This document shows positions 16,833 through 26,076 of a stretch of 64,000 nucleotides of DNA, piece after piece. The notes under the pieces are model-generated. The model was not told where the DNA came from and ran no database searches. It saw only the letters and a list, made by a program, of their open reading frames with translations. Position 1 is the first letter of the stretch; each line of letters starts with the position of its first letter. Made by a program: the position numbers and the translations under genes. This DNA comes from Burkholderiales bacterium (GTDB taxonomy: Bacteria > Pseudomonadota > Gammaproteobacteria > Burkholderiales > Burkholderiaceae_D), in assembly GCA_016200895.1 (NCBI GenBank), contig JACQDX010000005.1, positions 1 to 64,000 of the forward strand, given 5' to 3'.

Positions 16833-19800
16833 TTTTTAATACTCCGTTATCCCTGGTGCCGCCCAAACTGCTTCTTTGCTCGAATCTGGTTTCCCTGCCG
16901 GAATCACTGCCACCACTGTCAAAGAAGCTATTCGGATTACTGATAGCATTAGTCATGAACAAGGTGGAGCTGACAAAGTTATTCAAGGCAAAATTAATTG
17001 AGTTATTCAGGATATTCCCTGTCCTGATGTCACCGATAGGCAAGACCAGCGTGCAGCCCAGCAAAGCTGGATTGACTGCGCACTGCCCTTGCGTTGGCAA
17101 GACAGCAGCACAACCTGGCAGACCCGGATTAGCCGCACAACTGGTCAGTGCGGGCAAAACAGCAGAACAACCTGGAGTCGCAGGATTAGAGGTGCATGCA
17201 GTCAGGCTAGGCAAAACCGCGCTGCAACCAACTGTAAGCGGTGATCCAACGCAAGTTGCCAAACTTGGCAGCACGACACTGCAACCAGGCAAGCCTGGAT
17301 TGGCGATACATGCATTCAAGCCAGGCAAGACGGCAGAACACCCTACAGTAGAAGGATTGGCAGTACATACAGCCAGCGTAGGCAACACGGCACTGCAACC
17401 GGCTTGTGTTGGATTGGCCGTACAACTTGCAAAACTTGGCAAAACAGCAGAACAACCGGGGGTTGCCGGGTTAGCAGTACATACCGTCAGGCTTGGCAAG
17501 ACGACGCTGCATCCTGGCAGGGCTGGCGCTGTAGTACAAGCCGCCAGCGTGGGCAGGACATTGCTGCAACCTGCCAGTGCAGGAGTGGCAATACAGGCAC
17601 TCAGACTAGGCAAGACTACACTGCAGCCCGGCAAGTTTGGCGTAGCCGTACATGCAGCAACAGATGGCAGAATGGATGAACAGCCAGCCAAACCAGGGTT
17701 GGCGATACAAGCAGTCAAGGTCGGCAGAACAGCGCTGCATCCTGGCAAGGATGGGCTGGCCAGGCAAGCTGCCAGGCCAGGCAGGATAGATGAACAACCT
17801 GCCAAGGCTGGATTAGCCGTGCACGCCGCCAGAGTTGGCAAGACCACGCTGCAACCGGCCAGGGAAGGGTTGGCGACACATGCTGTCAGCGTCGGCAACA
17901 CATTGCTGCAACCTGCCAGCGTCGGTGCGGCAATACAGGCACTCAGACTAGGCAAGACTGCGCTGCAACCTGGCAGGCTCGGGCTGGCAGTACAAGCCGC
18001 CAGTGTAGGTAATACAGCACTGCAACCAACCAGACTGCTATTAGCGATACAGGCAGACAAACTAGGCAAGACCGCGGAACAGCCAGGCAAAGTCGGGCTG
18101 GCCGTACAGGCTGAGACGGATGGCAAGACTGCCGAGCAACCAGCTATATTTGGCGACACCAGACAAGCTGCCAACGCAGGCAAGACCACGCTGCAACCTG
18201 GGGTACCCGGACTGGCAGTACATTGCGTCAGGCTAGGCAGAACAGCACTGCAACCAGACTGGCTGGGATTACTGATGCATGAATTCAGGCTAGGCAAAAT
18301 TGCACTGCAGCCTGATATGGAAGGATTGGCCAGGCAGGACGACAAACTAGGCAAGACCACACTGCAGCCAGCAATATTCGAGTTGGCCAGGCAACTGCTA
18401 AGGCTAGGCAAGACATTCGAGCAACCAAACAGCGAAGGATTGGCGATGCAAGAACTCAGGCTAGGCAACACTACACTGCAACCAGCCAGGCTAGGGTTGG
18501 CCTGACATGCTGCGACACTAGGCAAGACCGCGCTGCAGCCAGGCAAATTAGGATTGCTGACACAGACAGCCAGGCTAGGCAGAACTGAGCTGCAACCAGG
18601 CGTAGACGCGTTGGCAATACACTGTTCCAGAGTAGGCAGAGGCGCATTCTGGAAAGCTTGCTGGGTCACCGTACCGCCGCTGACAGTCCCGGAAATCAGG
18701 ATGGCATCACCAGCCTTGAGCAAAATATTGCCACTGGTGGTGACAGAACCCGTGCTACCTACAGTCAGCTTGTCAGCAATACTACCGCTGGCACCGGCTT
18801 CCAGAGTGATATTGCCGCCATTTGAACTGGCGACCGTACCATTCACGGTCAGAGGACTGTGCGCCACCAGGCTGATATTGCCTGCCTTGGTACGCACTGC
18901 ATCTGTGCTGTCCAGCGTGATGGCACCGATATTATCGATGAGGATATTGCCGGTGCTGCCAACCGAGCTTTGTTGCACATTACGGATACTCAGGGCACCG
19001 GTATTTTTGATGTTGATATCTGTATTTGCACCGGTGTTATTCGCCAGCAGGATAGGTACGCTGGTTTTCAAACCAGTGCTATGTCCTATACCACCGTTGG
19101 CGCTTGCATCCAGCGCCCCTGCACTGAGTATATTGCCGGTTATCTGGGTAATTGCCCCGTTGGCTGCAGCCAATGTGGTAGTGCCACTGCCGCTGTTGAC
19201 ATTTGCCCCCAATGCGATATTGCCTGAGTTGGCTGTCAGATATAAATTGCCGGTAGTAGCTATACCAGCGAGGCTATATGTGCTGGAGCCGTTACCGCCA
19301 CTTAAAGTAGTGACATTAATACCTTGGGTATTCACCAGGCTCAGACTGCCATTGCTTTTGGCAGCCAGATTGGTAATCACATTCGAGCCATTCAGCGTGA
19401 TGCTGTTACCGGCAACCAGGCCAAGATCCTGCACTGTAATAGGATTGACCTGAGTAATGTCGCCACCACTCAACAAACCTATGCGTGTCGTTGTCAGACG
19501 CTTGATATCGGTGATGGCGCTGGTATTGGTATCGGTAATACCAACGACCGAAATAGAGCCTGATGCATTGCCTGCGTCACCACCGCCAATTGCAATATTG
19601 GTGGCGCTGACCTTATACAAGTTGGTCACACTCAGGCAAGGTGCCGATGTGCATGTGCCAGAACCGACCGTGATGGCACGCCCTGTGGTAAATGGGCGTA
19701 TACCAACGTCACCGGCAGTGATACCCCCAGGCCCACCAAGTACCAGTTGATCAGCAATCAGGCCAACTTTGCCTGTGCCTGCATTGACATTGTCAGAAAC

Positions 19801-22800
19801 CGTCAATGTACCTATACCTGAACTGACAGTTACTGCCTGATTATTGGTCGTAATGCCAGTGATGGCAGCGAGATTGCTGATAGTCAGATTACCGGAATTA
19901 AAAACATTCAGGCTACCGCTACCCAGGCCACCAGGATTAAGGTCTGCGGCTAGTGAACTGAAACTATTACTGGTATTGCCCAAATTGACTGATCCCTTGG
20001 TTTGCAAGGCCAGGCCACTGCCTGTAATGGCATTGCCCGCTGCCTGACTGATACCGAAAGCGGAGTCGGACGTGAGCTTAATGGTGGACGGGCTGCTAAT
20101 ACCGCTATAGCCATCTACAGTAGAAATATTGATGGGATTGCTAGAACGGTACAAGAAACTGCCAGTGCTGGCCGAGCCCGATACAACACCAATAAAATTA
20201 GCTTCGCTCAGGTTGACGCTATAGCCACGTACTTGCACAGAACTGGCACCATCGATAGTGGCACCAGCCTGCTGAGAAATAGTATTGCCAGAATTCAGGG
20301 TGAGTGAGCTATTCACGTTCTGCAATGCACCACCGGCGCCAGAGCCCATGACACCTTTGATATCAATGCTGGCGCCACTCATATTGCCAATTTTAAGGCG
20401 TGTGGCAACGATATTATTCAGCTCTGCGGCAGAAAGCTCCAGTGTGCTTGTTAAGGCATTCGTCGCACCCGTGGCAAGGTGGATGGAACCGGCGGCATTG
20501 GAATCCAAAGTAACGGAACCACTACCAGCGTTCACTGTACCCAGTAAATCCATTTTGTCGGATTTGATGGAAATCGCAGCACCGGAACTATTGATTTGTG
20601 TGCCAGTTGCCGTGCTGCTCAGTGCATCAGCATCTGTCGCCAGCAAATTAATGCTGCCACCAGCACTATTGATATTGCCGCCCGCATTCAAGCTGATGCC
20701 ACCCTGACCATTAATGCTGAGCAAGCCATTATTGGTAAGAACAGGTGCGTTGATTTGCGTTGTAAAACCGGAAGGAGAACTAAGGTAAATCGCGCCACCC
20801 GAGGTTTGCTGTTTAACACCGTAGCCAGTTCCACCTACATCATTGATAACCAGGTTGGCAGCGTTGCTGGCGATACGAATATCACCACTACCGGTATTCA
20901 AGGCATTTAGTTTGGCAGCCTGCACACCCATGCTGTCAGTAGAAACATTCCCATGCAAGCCACTCACGGCACTCAGCTTCAAATCTTTGGCGTAGATGAT
21001 GCTGCCGTTTTGCTGCGTAATATCCGCACCTGTAGTAATCGTCACATTGCCATTGGGCGAAGAATTACCACGTGCATCAATACCACCAGTTCCGACATTG
21101 ATAAAGCCTGTGCTGTTGATCAGAACATCACCACCGATACCGACCGTACCAGGCTTCGTAGACAGAGTCTTGAAAGTAGTGTTACCACTCGCACTGGTAC
21201 TGATCTGGCCGCTGTTGGTAGTAAGGTTCGCGACCACGATATCGGCAGTTTGCGGCGATGCGCCAGTGCCAGTCTGTAGCGTGATCGTGCCCGTACCAAA
21301 GGCCTTAATTTCCAGATTTGGGTCCGCCGCCGTCAGGTTAATACCGCGGGTAGCACTGATATCGGTAGAAGCATTGCGGGTTCTCAAAGTCAGACTGGAA
21401 TTGCTGGGCAGAGATATCAGACTACTGGAAAAAATACCGCTGGTGTTAATGAAATTTGTTGCCTCCAGCACGATATTCGTGCCAGGAGTCAGGCCCTGAA
21501 GTTCTGACTGATAGACCGTGGTCGGGCTACCATCAGCAAAATTGATGGTGCCTATCGCCGAACCTTGAAATGTACCTGTGCCATCAGAGGCACCGTCACC
21601 AGTTCCCCCGGCGATAGTAATAGAGGCAGGGTCCAGTAATAAAGTACCGCCCTTGCCTTTTGCTGAACTGACATCGACTTTCGCATGAAAATCCAGGTTT
21701 TGTTTGCCCGACGTTTCTACAAAACCGCCATTCCCATTTTGAGCGCCGCCACGTGCGGAAATACTGCCATTCACCCGCGTGACTTCATCAGACCAGACGA
21801 TGACCTTGCCACCATCGCCAGTTTTCACAGCATCGGCACTGATTTTGGCATCAATGGAGACAAAGGCGCGCTTGGCATTCATGATGGCGGGATTATCCCC
21901 GTGATAATCACCACCCACCAGAACCTGACCACCACCAGTGTCACCACTGGCATCCACCTTGGCATTTCCAGCCAGCGCTACGCGTTGTCCGAGTACCTGT
22001 ATGTCACCGCCCTTGCCTTTGCCGGTTGCCGTGGTGGTGCTGCCAGCGTCGAGTATCGTATCCTGGCTGGCTTTGAAATAAATTTTGCCATTCTCGCCGA
22101 CAACGGCGCTATTGGCACTGACCAGACCACGCTGACTGATCAAACCACCATAAATCCCGATTTTTCCGCCCTGTGCAATCACCTGCCCCAGGTTGACTGC
22201 CTGATCAGCATCGGCACTGACGACTACATGCACATCGGGATTAGCCGAATCCACCAGTTTCACCGAGCGCCCAGCTGCCAGCAAGACCTCACCTTTGGGT
22301 GAAGTAATGATGCCGCTGTTTTCTACATCAGGCGCAATCAGGTATACATGGCCACCCGATGGCGTCGTGATTGCACCCTGGTTGCTGACTTTTCCAGCAA
22401 CTGTGCCTGCATTAAAATTCAGTTTGCCTGACTTGAAATCAGTATCGGTCATGCCCAGGCTGGATACAGTCAATCCATTCACATCGACTTGTGCCCCTTT
22501 GCCAAACAGGATGCCATTCGGGTTGATCAAAAACACTCGTCCATTGGACTGCAAGGCACCCAGAATCTGGGTCGGGTTCTGGCCTATGATGCGGTTCAAT
22601 ACCGTGCTGCTGGCGCTCTCTTGTATGAAGCGGGTAGTCTCTCCGGCATTGATAAAAAAATCCTGCCAGTTGATAATCGCACCCGGCGTATTGGTAATGG
22701 TGAAGACCTTGCCATCTTGATTGAAAATCACTTTACCATTGACGATTTGCGGACCAACCGGATTCGCATGAGCCAGGCTGGCAACAAGACCTGTACTAAA

Positions 22801-22905
22801 ACAAGCCGCCAGCAACACTGGCATAAGTTTGGGCAATAGGGTTTGCCTCAGGTTCGGTCTCAATACAGATTCAGATTGAGCGAACATATCGATTTCTTTT
22901 CTCAT
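16801..22905 (-). CDS. Filamentous hemagglutinin-like TpsA exoprotein with cysteine-repeat C-terminus
   Basis: About 2034 residues. A signal peptide is followed by the TPS secretion domain (about 50-270), which includes INWQDFFINAGETTRFIQ, RIIGQNPTQILG and FLINPNGILFGKGAQVDVNGL. A long Asn/Gly/Ser/Thr-rich right-handed beta-helix fills about 300-1420. Then come 28 tandem 19-residue repeats (about 1423-1954), each with Cys at positions 7 and 16, and an 80-residue tail ending KKLYCN. It should be exported through the FhaC-like pore encoded just upstream and act at the cell surface, probably in adhesion or biofilm. ATG at 22905 is preferred for its AGGAAG ribosome site; 22917 is possible. The repeats are odd for a TpsA, because this class usually has very few cysteines. 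Confidence 0.93.
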   Translation of the reverse strand: MRKEIDMFAQSESVLRPNLRQTLLPKLMPVLLAACFSTGLVASLAHANPVGPQIVNGKVIFNQDGKVFTITNTPGAIINWQDFFINAGETTRFIQESASSTVLNRIIGQNPTQILGALQSNGRVFLINPNGILFGKGAQVDVNGLTVSSLGMTDTDFKSGKLNFNAGTVAGKVSNQGAITTPSGGHVYLIAPDVENSGIITSPKGEVLLAAGRSVKLVDSANPDVHVVVSADADQAVNLGQVIAQGGKIGIYGGLISQRGLVSANSAVVGENGKIYFKASQDTILDAGSTTTATGKGKGGDIQVLGQRVALAGNAKVDASGDTGGGQVLVGGDYHGDNPAIMNAKRAFVSIDAKISADAVKTGDGGKVIVWSDEVTRVNGSISARGGAQNGNGGFVETSGKQNLDFHAKVDVSSAKGKGGTLLLDPASITIAGGTGDGASDGTGTFQGSAIGTINFADGSPTTVYQSELQGLTPGTNIVLEATNFINTSGIFSSSLISLPSNSSLTLRTRNASTDISATRGINLTAADPNLEIKAFGTGTITLQTGTGASPQTADIVVANLTTNSGQISTSASGNTTFKTLSTKPGTVGIGGDVLINSTGFINVGTGGIDARGNSSPNGNVTITTGADITQQNGSIIYAKDLKLSAVSGLHGNVSTDSMGVQAAKLNALNTGSGDIRIASNAANLVINDVGGTGYGVKQQTSGGAIYLSSPSGFTTQINAPVLTNNGLLSINGQGGISLNAGGNINSAGGSINLLATDADALSSTATGTQINSSGAAISIKSDKMDLLGTVNAGSGSVTLDSNAAGSIHLATGATNALTSTLELSAAELNNIVATRLKIGNMSGASIDIKGVMGSGAGGALQNVNSSLTLNSGNTISQQAGATIDGASSVQVRGYSVNLSEANFIGVVSGSASTGSFLYRSSNPINISTVDGYSGISSPSTIKLTSDSAFGISQAAGNAITGSGLALQTKGSVNLGNTSNSFSSLAADLNPGGLGSGSLNVFNSGNLTISNLAAITGITTNNQAVTVSSGIGTLTVSDNVNAGTGKVGLIADQLVLGGPGGITAGDVGIRPFTTGRAITVGSGTCTSAPCLSVTNLYKVSATNIAIGGGDAGNASGSISVVGITDTNTSAITDIKRLTTTRIGLLSGGDITQVNPITVQDLGLVAGNSITLNGSNVITNLAAKSNGSLSLVNTQGINVTTLSGGNGSSTYSLAGIATTGNLYLTANSGNIALGANVNSGSGTTTLAAANGAITQITGNILSAGALDASANGGIGHSTGLKTSVPILLANNTGANTDINIKNTGALSIRNVQQSSVGSTGNILIDNIGAITLDSTDAVRTKAGNISLVAHSPLTVNGTVASSNGGNITLEAGASGSIADKLTVGSTGSVTTSGNILLKAGDAILISGTVSGGTVTQQAFQNAPLPTLEQCIANASTPGCSSVLPSLAVCVSNPNLPGCSAVLPSVAACQANPSLAGCSVVLPSLSSCIANPSLFGCSNVLPSLSSCLANSNIAGCSVVLPSLSSCLANPSISGCSAILPSLNSCISNPSQSGCSAVLPSLTQCTASPGTPGCSVVLPALAACLVSPNIAGCSAVLPSVSACTASPTLPGCSAVLPSLSACIANSSLVGCSAVLPTLAACTASPSLPGCSAVLPSLSACIAAPTLAGCSNVLPTLTACVANPSLAGCSVVLPTLAACTANPALAGCSSILPGLAACLASPSLPGCSAVLPTLTACIANPGLAGCSSILPSVAACTATPNLPGCSVVLPSLSACIATPALAGCSNVLPTLAACTTAPALPGCSVVLPSLTVCTANPATPGCSAVLPSFASCTANPTQAGCSAVLPTLAVCTANPSTVGCSAVLPGLNACIANPGLPGCSVVLPSLATCVGSPLTVGCSAVLPSLTACTSNPATPGCSAVLPALTSCAANPGLPGCAAVLPTQGQCAVNPALLGCTLVLPIGDIRTGNILNNSINFALNNFVSSTLFMTNAISNPNSFFDSGGSDSGRETRFEQRSSLGGTRDNGVLKNATDKKLYCN
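17044..18639 (-). repeat. 28 x 57-bp tandem repeat coding 19-residue two-cysteine units
   Basis: Read on the minus strand, the array codes 28 uninterrupted units of consensus LPSLxxCxANPxLxGCSxV. Each unit is exactly 19 residues (57 bp), 1596 bp in total, with no insertion or deletion anywhere. LP, both Cys and the Gly before the second Cys are invariant or almost so; positions 3, 5, 6, 8-10, 12-14 and 18 vary. The DNA of the units is diverged, so the array is old rather than a recent expansion. The first unit begins LPTLEQC and the last LPTQGQC, after which the motif stops with LPIGD. Confidence 0.95.
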
Positions 22906-22923
22906 GCTCTTCCTCATCCATCA

Positions 22924-24537
22924 TTAATAGTTGACGCCTAGCCTGACATGCAAACGCCTGTCATCTTTGCTCAATTCATCCGGTGCATGCAGTGACTTGC
23001 CGTAGTCCATCTGCAGCGACATCATGCGCGACATGGCCAGTCTGATACCTATACCTATGCTGGAAATGGACGCTGAACTTTGCTCCCCAGGCAACGCCTT
23101 ATTGCGCGATAAATGGGCGGCATCATAAAAACCAAGTAACTGACATTGGGTAAGACTGGTACTAAAACCCGCACACAAGTTGGGCGTATAAATTTCTGCA
23201 CTTACCAGGGTGCCATAATCGTTGGCAAGTGCACGCTCGGTAAAGCCACGCACGCTGCTGGCACCACCGGCACCGAACTGCTCACCGGGTATCAGGCTAT
23301 CTCTGGTGTATTGTCCACTAAGCATAAGCTTCAATTGCCAGGCTGCTGGCAAGACCTTGCTATAACCAAAGCCATAGCGCAGGATGCTGTATCCAGCCGT
23401 CGCGCCACTGCGCACTCTCTGGAAATCTTCAGTCTTGCCCTTTTCGCCGCCGGGCAGGTTGTGCACTGCAGTCACATAGGCATTGGCATCACCCGCCGTT
23501 GAATTCAAAGTAGCGGCATAGCTGATACTGATGGGATGGACGGTGACATCATTACCCAACTGTATACCCTGCAAGGCGACGTTATTCTTGAAAGCCTTAT
23601 AGTCCCAGCCAAAGCTCAGGCGAGAATCAAAATCTTCACTGCGACCGAGATTAAAGTTATAGCGCCCACCGACCACAGAACCACGACCACTGACATTCAG
23701 GTCAAAGATACCTGCAGCGACTGAGCCGGAATCAACATTTGAATAACTCGCATACAAATCCAAACTGTCACCGAGTTGATACAGCGGTAGATGATAGCCA
23801 ACACCGAACACCGCATACTTACTGGGCTTTTGCAGCGTGGTTGTATATTGCAGACTGAGCACATCATCACGCCCGCTGACATTAGCATGCTGGAACAACA
23901 AACCCAGATGTGACTTGCCGGTATTGCTGTCACCGGCATTATCAAGATTAGCCCCTACTACCCAGGGTTTGCTGTCAACAACGTTCAGGACGGCATTGAC
24001 TTCGCCTTCCTTGCTTGCCGTTTCAAACTGCAAACTGGTTTTCTTGGCCGGGTTTTCGTTCGCAGTCTTTAAACTTTCAGACAGCTTTTTAATATTGGGC
24101 GTATCACCTATGCGCAATTGCGGCAGGCTGCGTTTAATATTGTCGCTGTCAAAATGACGATTACCCTTGACGCTGACACTGGCAATGCGCGCCTGTATGA
24201 CAATGAACTTGACGACGCCCTGGTTCAACTCCTGTTCAGGCAAGACCACTTGCACCAGGCTATAGCCTTTTTGGTGATAGGCTTTTTCCAGAGCTTCCAG
24301 CGCCCTTTGTACATCGGCAAAACTGCGGCCCTTGCCTGTATACGGTGCCAGCAAGCTATCCAGGGCAGTGGCGGTCAGTAAATTATTACCCTTGACATCA
24401 TAACGACTGATATCAAAACGCCCAATGACGCTATCGGTATCTTGCGCCGCCAATGGCTGGCTAAGTCCAAATGCCATGGCGAGCAGCAGGCTGAGGGTAA
24501 GACGGGATTTGACGTGCTTGTTCATCAACGGTCTCAT
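22924..24537 (-). CDS. ShlB/FhaC/HecB-type TpsB outer-membrane transporter
   Basis: A 537-residue outer-membrane pore of the two-partner secretion (Omp85) superfamily. A signal peptide ending near LAAQ is followed by POTRA domains (about 35-190): FDISRYDVKGNNLLTATALDSLLAPYTGKGRSFADVQRALEAL, then IASVSVKGNRHFDSDNIKRSLP. The C-terminal barrel contains the conserved loop-6 region with SSVRGFTERALANDYG, which carries the VRGF/Y motif used for secretion. It would export the FhaB-like protein encoded 18 bp downstream. The start could be the ATG at 24537 or the ATG at 24525 (MNKHVKSRL), which gives the more typical signal peptide. It is the first gene of the operon. Confidence 0.95.
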   Translation of the reverse strand: MRPLMNKHVKSRLTLSLLLAMAFGLSQPLAAQDTDSVIGRFDISRYDVKGNNLLTATALDSLLAPYTGKGRSFADVQRALEALEKAYHQKGYSLVQVVLPEQELNQGVVKFIVIQARIASVSVKGNRHFDSDNIKRSLPQLRIGDTPNIKKLSESLKTANENPAKKTSLQFETASKEGEVNAVLNVVDSKPWVVGANLDNAGDSNTGKSHLGLLFQHANVSGRDDVLSLQYTTTLQKPSKYAVFGVGYHLPLYQLGDSLDLYASYSNVDSGSVAAGIFDLNVSGRGSVVGGRYNFNLGRSEDFDSRLSFGWDYKAFKNNVALQGIQLGNDVTVHPISISYAATLNSTAGDANAYVTAVHNLPGGEKGKTEDFQRVRSGATAGYSILRYGFGYSKVLPAAWQLKLMLSGQYTRDSLIPGEQFGAGGASSVRGFTERALANDYGTLVSAEIYTPNLCAGFSTSLTQCQLLGFYDAAHLSRNKALPGEQSSASISSIGIGIRLAMSRMMSLQMDYGKSLHAPDELSKDDRRLHVRLGVNY

Positions 24538-24697
24538 ACTAAGATTTCCCAGTTACTGAGTCGTGCTATACCAAGTTTTTCTGTGTGCGGAGCGATGTTG
24601 GCCTCCTCCATCATGCTGATTTGTGCTGATATTGCCGATCGACTTCTATTTTCGTATCGAATTCTGTGCTGAAGATGCGCGCAAAAAACTGCGGCTG

Positions 24698-24725
24698 AAA
24701 TGTCTGCTTACAAATGTCTGCTTAC
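24698..24725. repeat. Perfect 14-bp tandem duplication
   Basis: AAATGTCTGCTTAC occurs twice back to back, at 24698-24711 and 24712-24725. It lies in the 413-bp stretch without a gene upstream of the fhaC-like gene. Other than this and the 15-bp array at 24873-24947, I see no gene in 24538-24950. Confidence 0.85.
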
Positions 24726-24872
24726 AAGTATCCTGCAATCCAATACGCACTACAAGCAATATGTTGTTAAATCAGACATGGTGTCTTATTTTGCATTCAG
24801 GAAATTTAAAACTGATGACTTAAAAGCCAAGTTAAAGCTGAGAAATGTGAATGTGAGGTGTTTTGAGCGCGA

Positions 24873-24947
24873 GAAATTTAAATGTGTGATATTTGAACTT
24901 GCGAAATTTAAACTTGTGAAATTTAAGTTTGTGGAATTTAAGTTTGT
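24873..24947. repeat. 15-bp AT-rich tandem array
   Basis: Five units of a GAAATTTAAGTTTGT-like sequence lie end to end at 24873, 24888, 24903, 24918 and 24933. More degenerate units may continue to the left. Because the period is a multiple of three, the frame is open on both strands through the array. On the minus strand it reads as a five-residue repeat (TNLNS, TNLNF, TSLNF, ASSNI, THLNF) in the same frame as, and directly after, the stop codon of the gene ending at 24951. Confidence 0.8.
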
Positions 24948-24950
24948 AAT

Positions 24951-25541
24951 TCAGGGACGGGTAATACGGCGCTTCAGCTTTCCGTCTTTGCTTTCAACAA
25001 TATGGTCGAATTCATCAACACTAAAGCTACGGGTAATCGTCAATGAAGGACAACACATGGCGTCGCGGGAAGCCATTTCCTTGCCTTTCAGGGTCACTGC
25101 ACCTTGTTTGATGCTCGCACTATTAAAATCAAAGGAGCGCCAGCCGCGCTCACCCAGTTTAGTGACTGCTACAAGTAAATATGGTCGGTTACGCTTGCCC
25201 GCCACGTCGAATTGCTCCAGTTCGGTAAAAAAGGCGATAAATTCCGCATGATGGTTACCGCCACCATATCCCTCCAGGTTAAACAAGACTACGGCATCGT
25301 TCTTATGGTCGTCGAAGAAATTTCCATAGACGATACGGGCGGGGTTTTCGCTATAGGTTTCGGCAATGCCATCGCCAAACTGCTCTATCAACCTGGTCAA
25401 TTCATGCTGCATTGCCGCTTGTTGTGCTGCCGACGCGGTAATAGCAGCCTCCGCTTGTGGCGATGCCGCCTGGACAGCAGTTGCAACTCCTGTTGCAGCT
25501 AAAGCAAGGCAACACAATAACGATATCAAAAAGTGCTTCAT
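24951..25541 (-). CDS. Exported protein of unknown function
   Basis: About 196 residues from the ATG at 25541, which begins a clear signal peptide (MKHFLISLLCCLALAATGVAT). The mature part starts with an Ala/Gln-rich helix (AEAAITASAAQQAAMQHELTRLIEQFG) and continues with ARIVYGNFFDDHKNDAVVLFN and GGGNHHAEFIAFFTELEQF. It looks like the periplasmic proteins with an FG-GAP-like 'activity monitor' style, but I recognise no named family. A longer reading frame opens at 25634 yet lacks a reason to be used. The 7-bp spacing to the frameshifted DUF6404 gene upstream suggests that the two were one transcription unit. Reading on past its stop gives 54 further codons in frame. Confidence 0.65.
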   Translation of the reverse strand: MKHFLISLLCCLALAATGVATAVQAASPQAEAAITASAAQQAAMQHELTRLIEQFGDGIAETYSENPARIVYGNFFDDHKNDAVVLFNLEGYGGGNHHAEFIAFFTELEQFDVAGKRNRPYLLVAVTKLGERGWRSFDFNSASIKQGAVTLKGKEMASRDAMCCPSLTITRSFSVDEFDHIVESKDGKLKRRITRP

Positions 25542-25548
25542 GATCAGA

Positions 25549-25937
25549 CTACCGTACCGGTTTGAATTCTTGCCAGGATGGCAGCCCATGCTTGCGTTTA
25601 CCATAGGAGTAATAACTGGCCAGTGCCAAGCCAAACAAAATACCGGCTATCAAAGCCGAATTCAGCATGGCGGTAGCCGACATGGCCGTTTTGGACCAGA
25701 TAAAAAAATACATCAACGCACCCCAGGCGATTGCGTAAAAAGAGCCAGTGAACAATGCGTTTTGCCAGAATTGGGCGAAGTGCGGCGGCGGAATATCAAA
25801 ACCCATGCGCCACAGCAGGCGCAAATAAGGTGGTGCATAATTACTACGCATGATGCCGGTCTTTTCCACAGCTTTAATGCCTCCTGGCGTTTGTGGTCAC
25901 GGCTGTCTTCACGATTGTTTGATTCAGTGGTATTCAT
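25549..25937 (-). pseudogene. DUF6404-like small membrane protein, broken by a one-base frameshift
   Basis: The intact protein would start at the ATG at 25937 and read MNTTESNNREDSRDHKRQEALK, then continue in a second frame with AVEKTGIMRSNYAPP, LRLLWRMGFDIPPPHF and two hydrophobic segments, ending GLPSWQEFKPVR at 25549. The two halves fit one domain of the DUF6404 type, which I recall as beginning just this way. The switch falls at the AAA at 25873-25875; one extra A would join GCATTAAA to GCTGTGGAA in frame. A GTG at 25869 could start the second half alone, giving about 106 residues. Either a true lesion or a homopolymer sequencing error fits. Confidence 0.65.
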
Positions 25938-26076
25938 CTGTCTGCTTATCAAGAAAAAATATTCAAGTGAGAATCTGAATGCTTGATTTGCAAACAGGCA
26001 TTCAAGAAAACAGTATTTCAATAATAGATTATATGCAACTTAACCACTGCTTAGAACTTTCTCAGCAGAGATAAAC

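Noticed and set aside
16856-18505. A 550-codon plus-strand frame through the repeat array
   Set aside because: It is antisense to the hemagglutinin gene, shows only the mirror of the same repeat and has no ribosome site or domain.
18554-22720. Many open plus-strand frames opposite the hemagglutinin gene
   Set aside because: They follow from the Gly/Ser/Thr/Asn-rich codons of the beta-helix and lack any protein family features.
24873-24947. CRISPR array or iteron-type origin
   Set aside because: Units are contiguous without spacers, AT-rich and degenerate; no rep or cas gene is near.
24700-25251. A 183-codon plus-strand frame with KFKLV-type repeats
   Set aside because: It is produced by the 15-bp DNA repeat and then runs antisense through the exported unknown gene. 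The minus-strand reading looks more protein-like.
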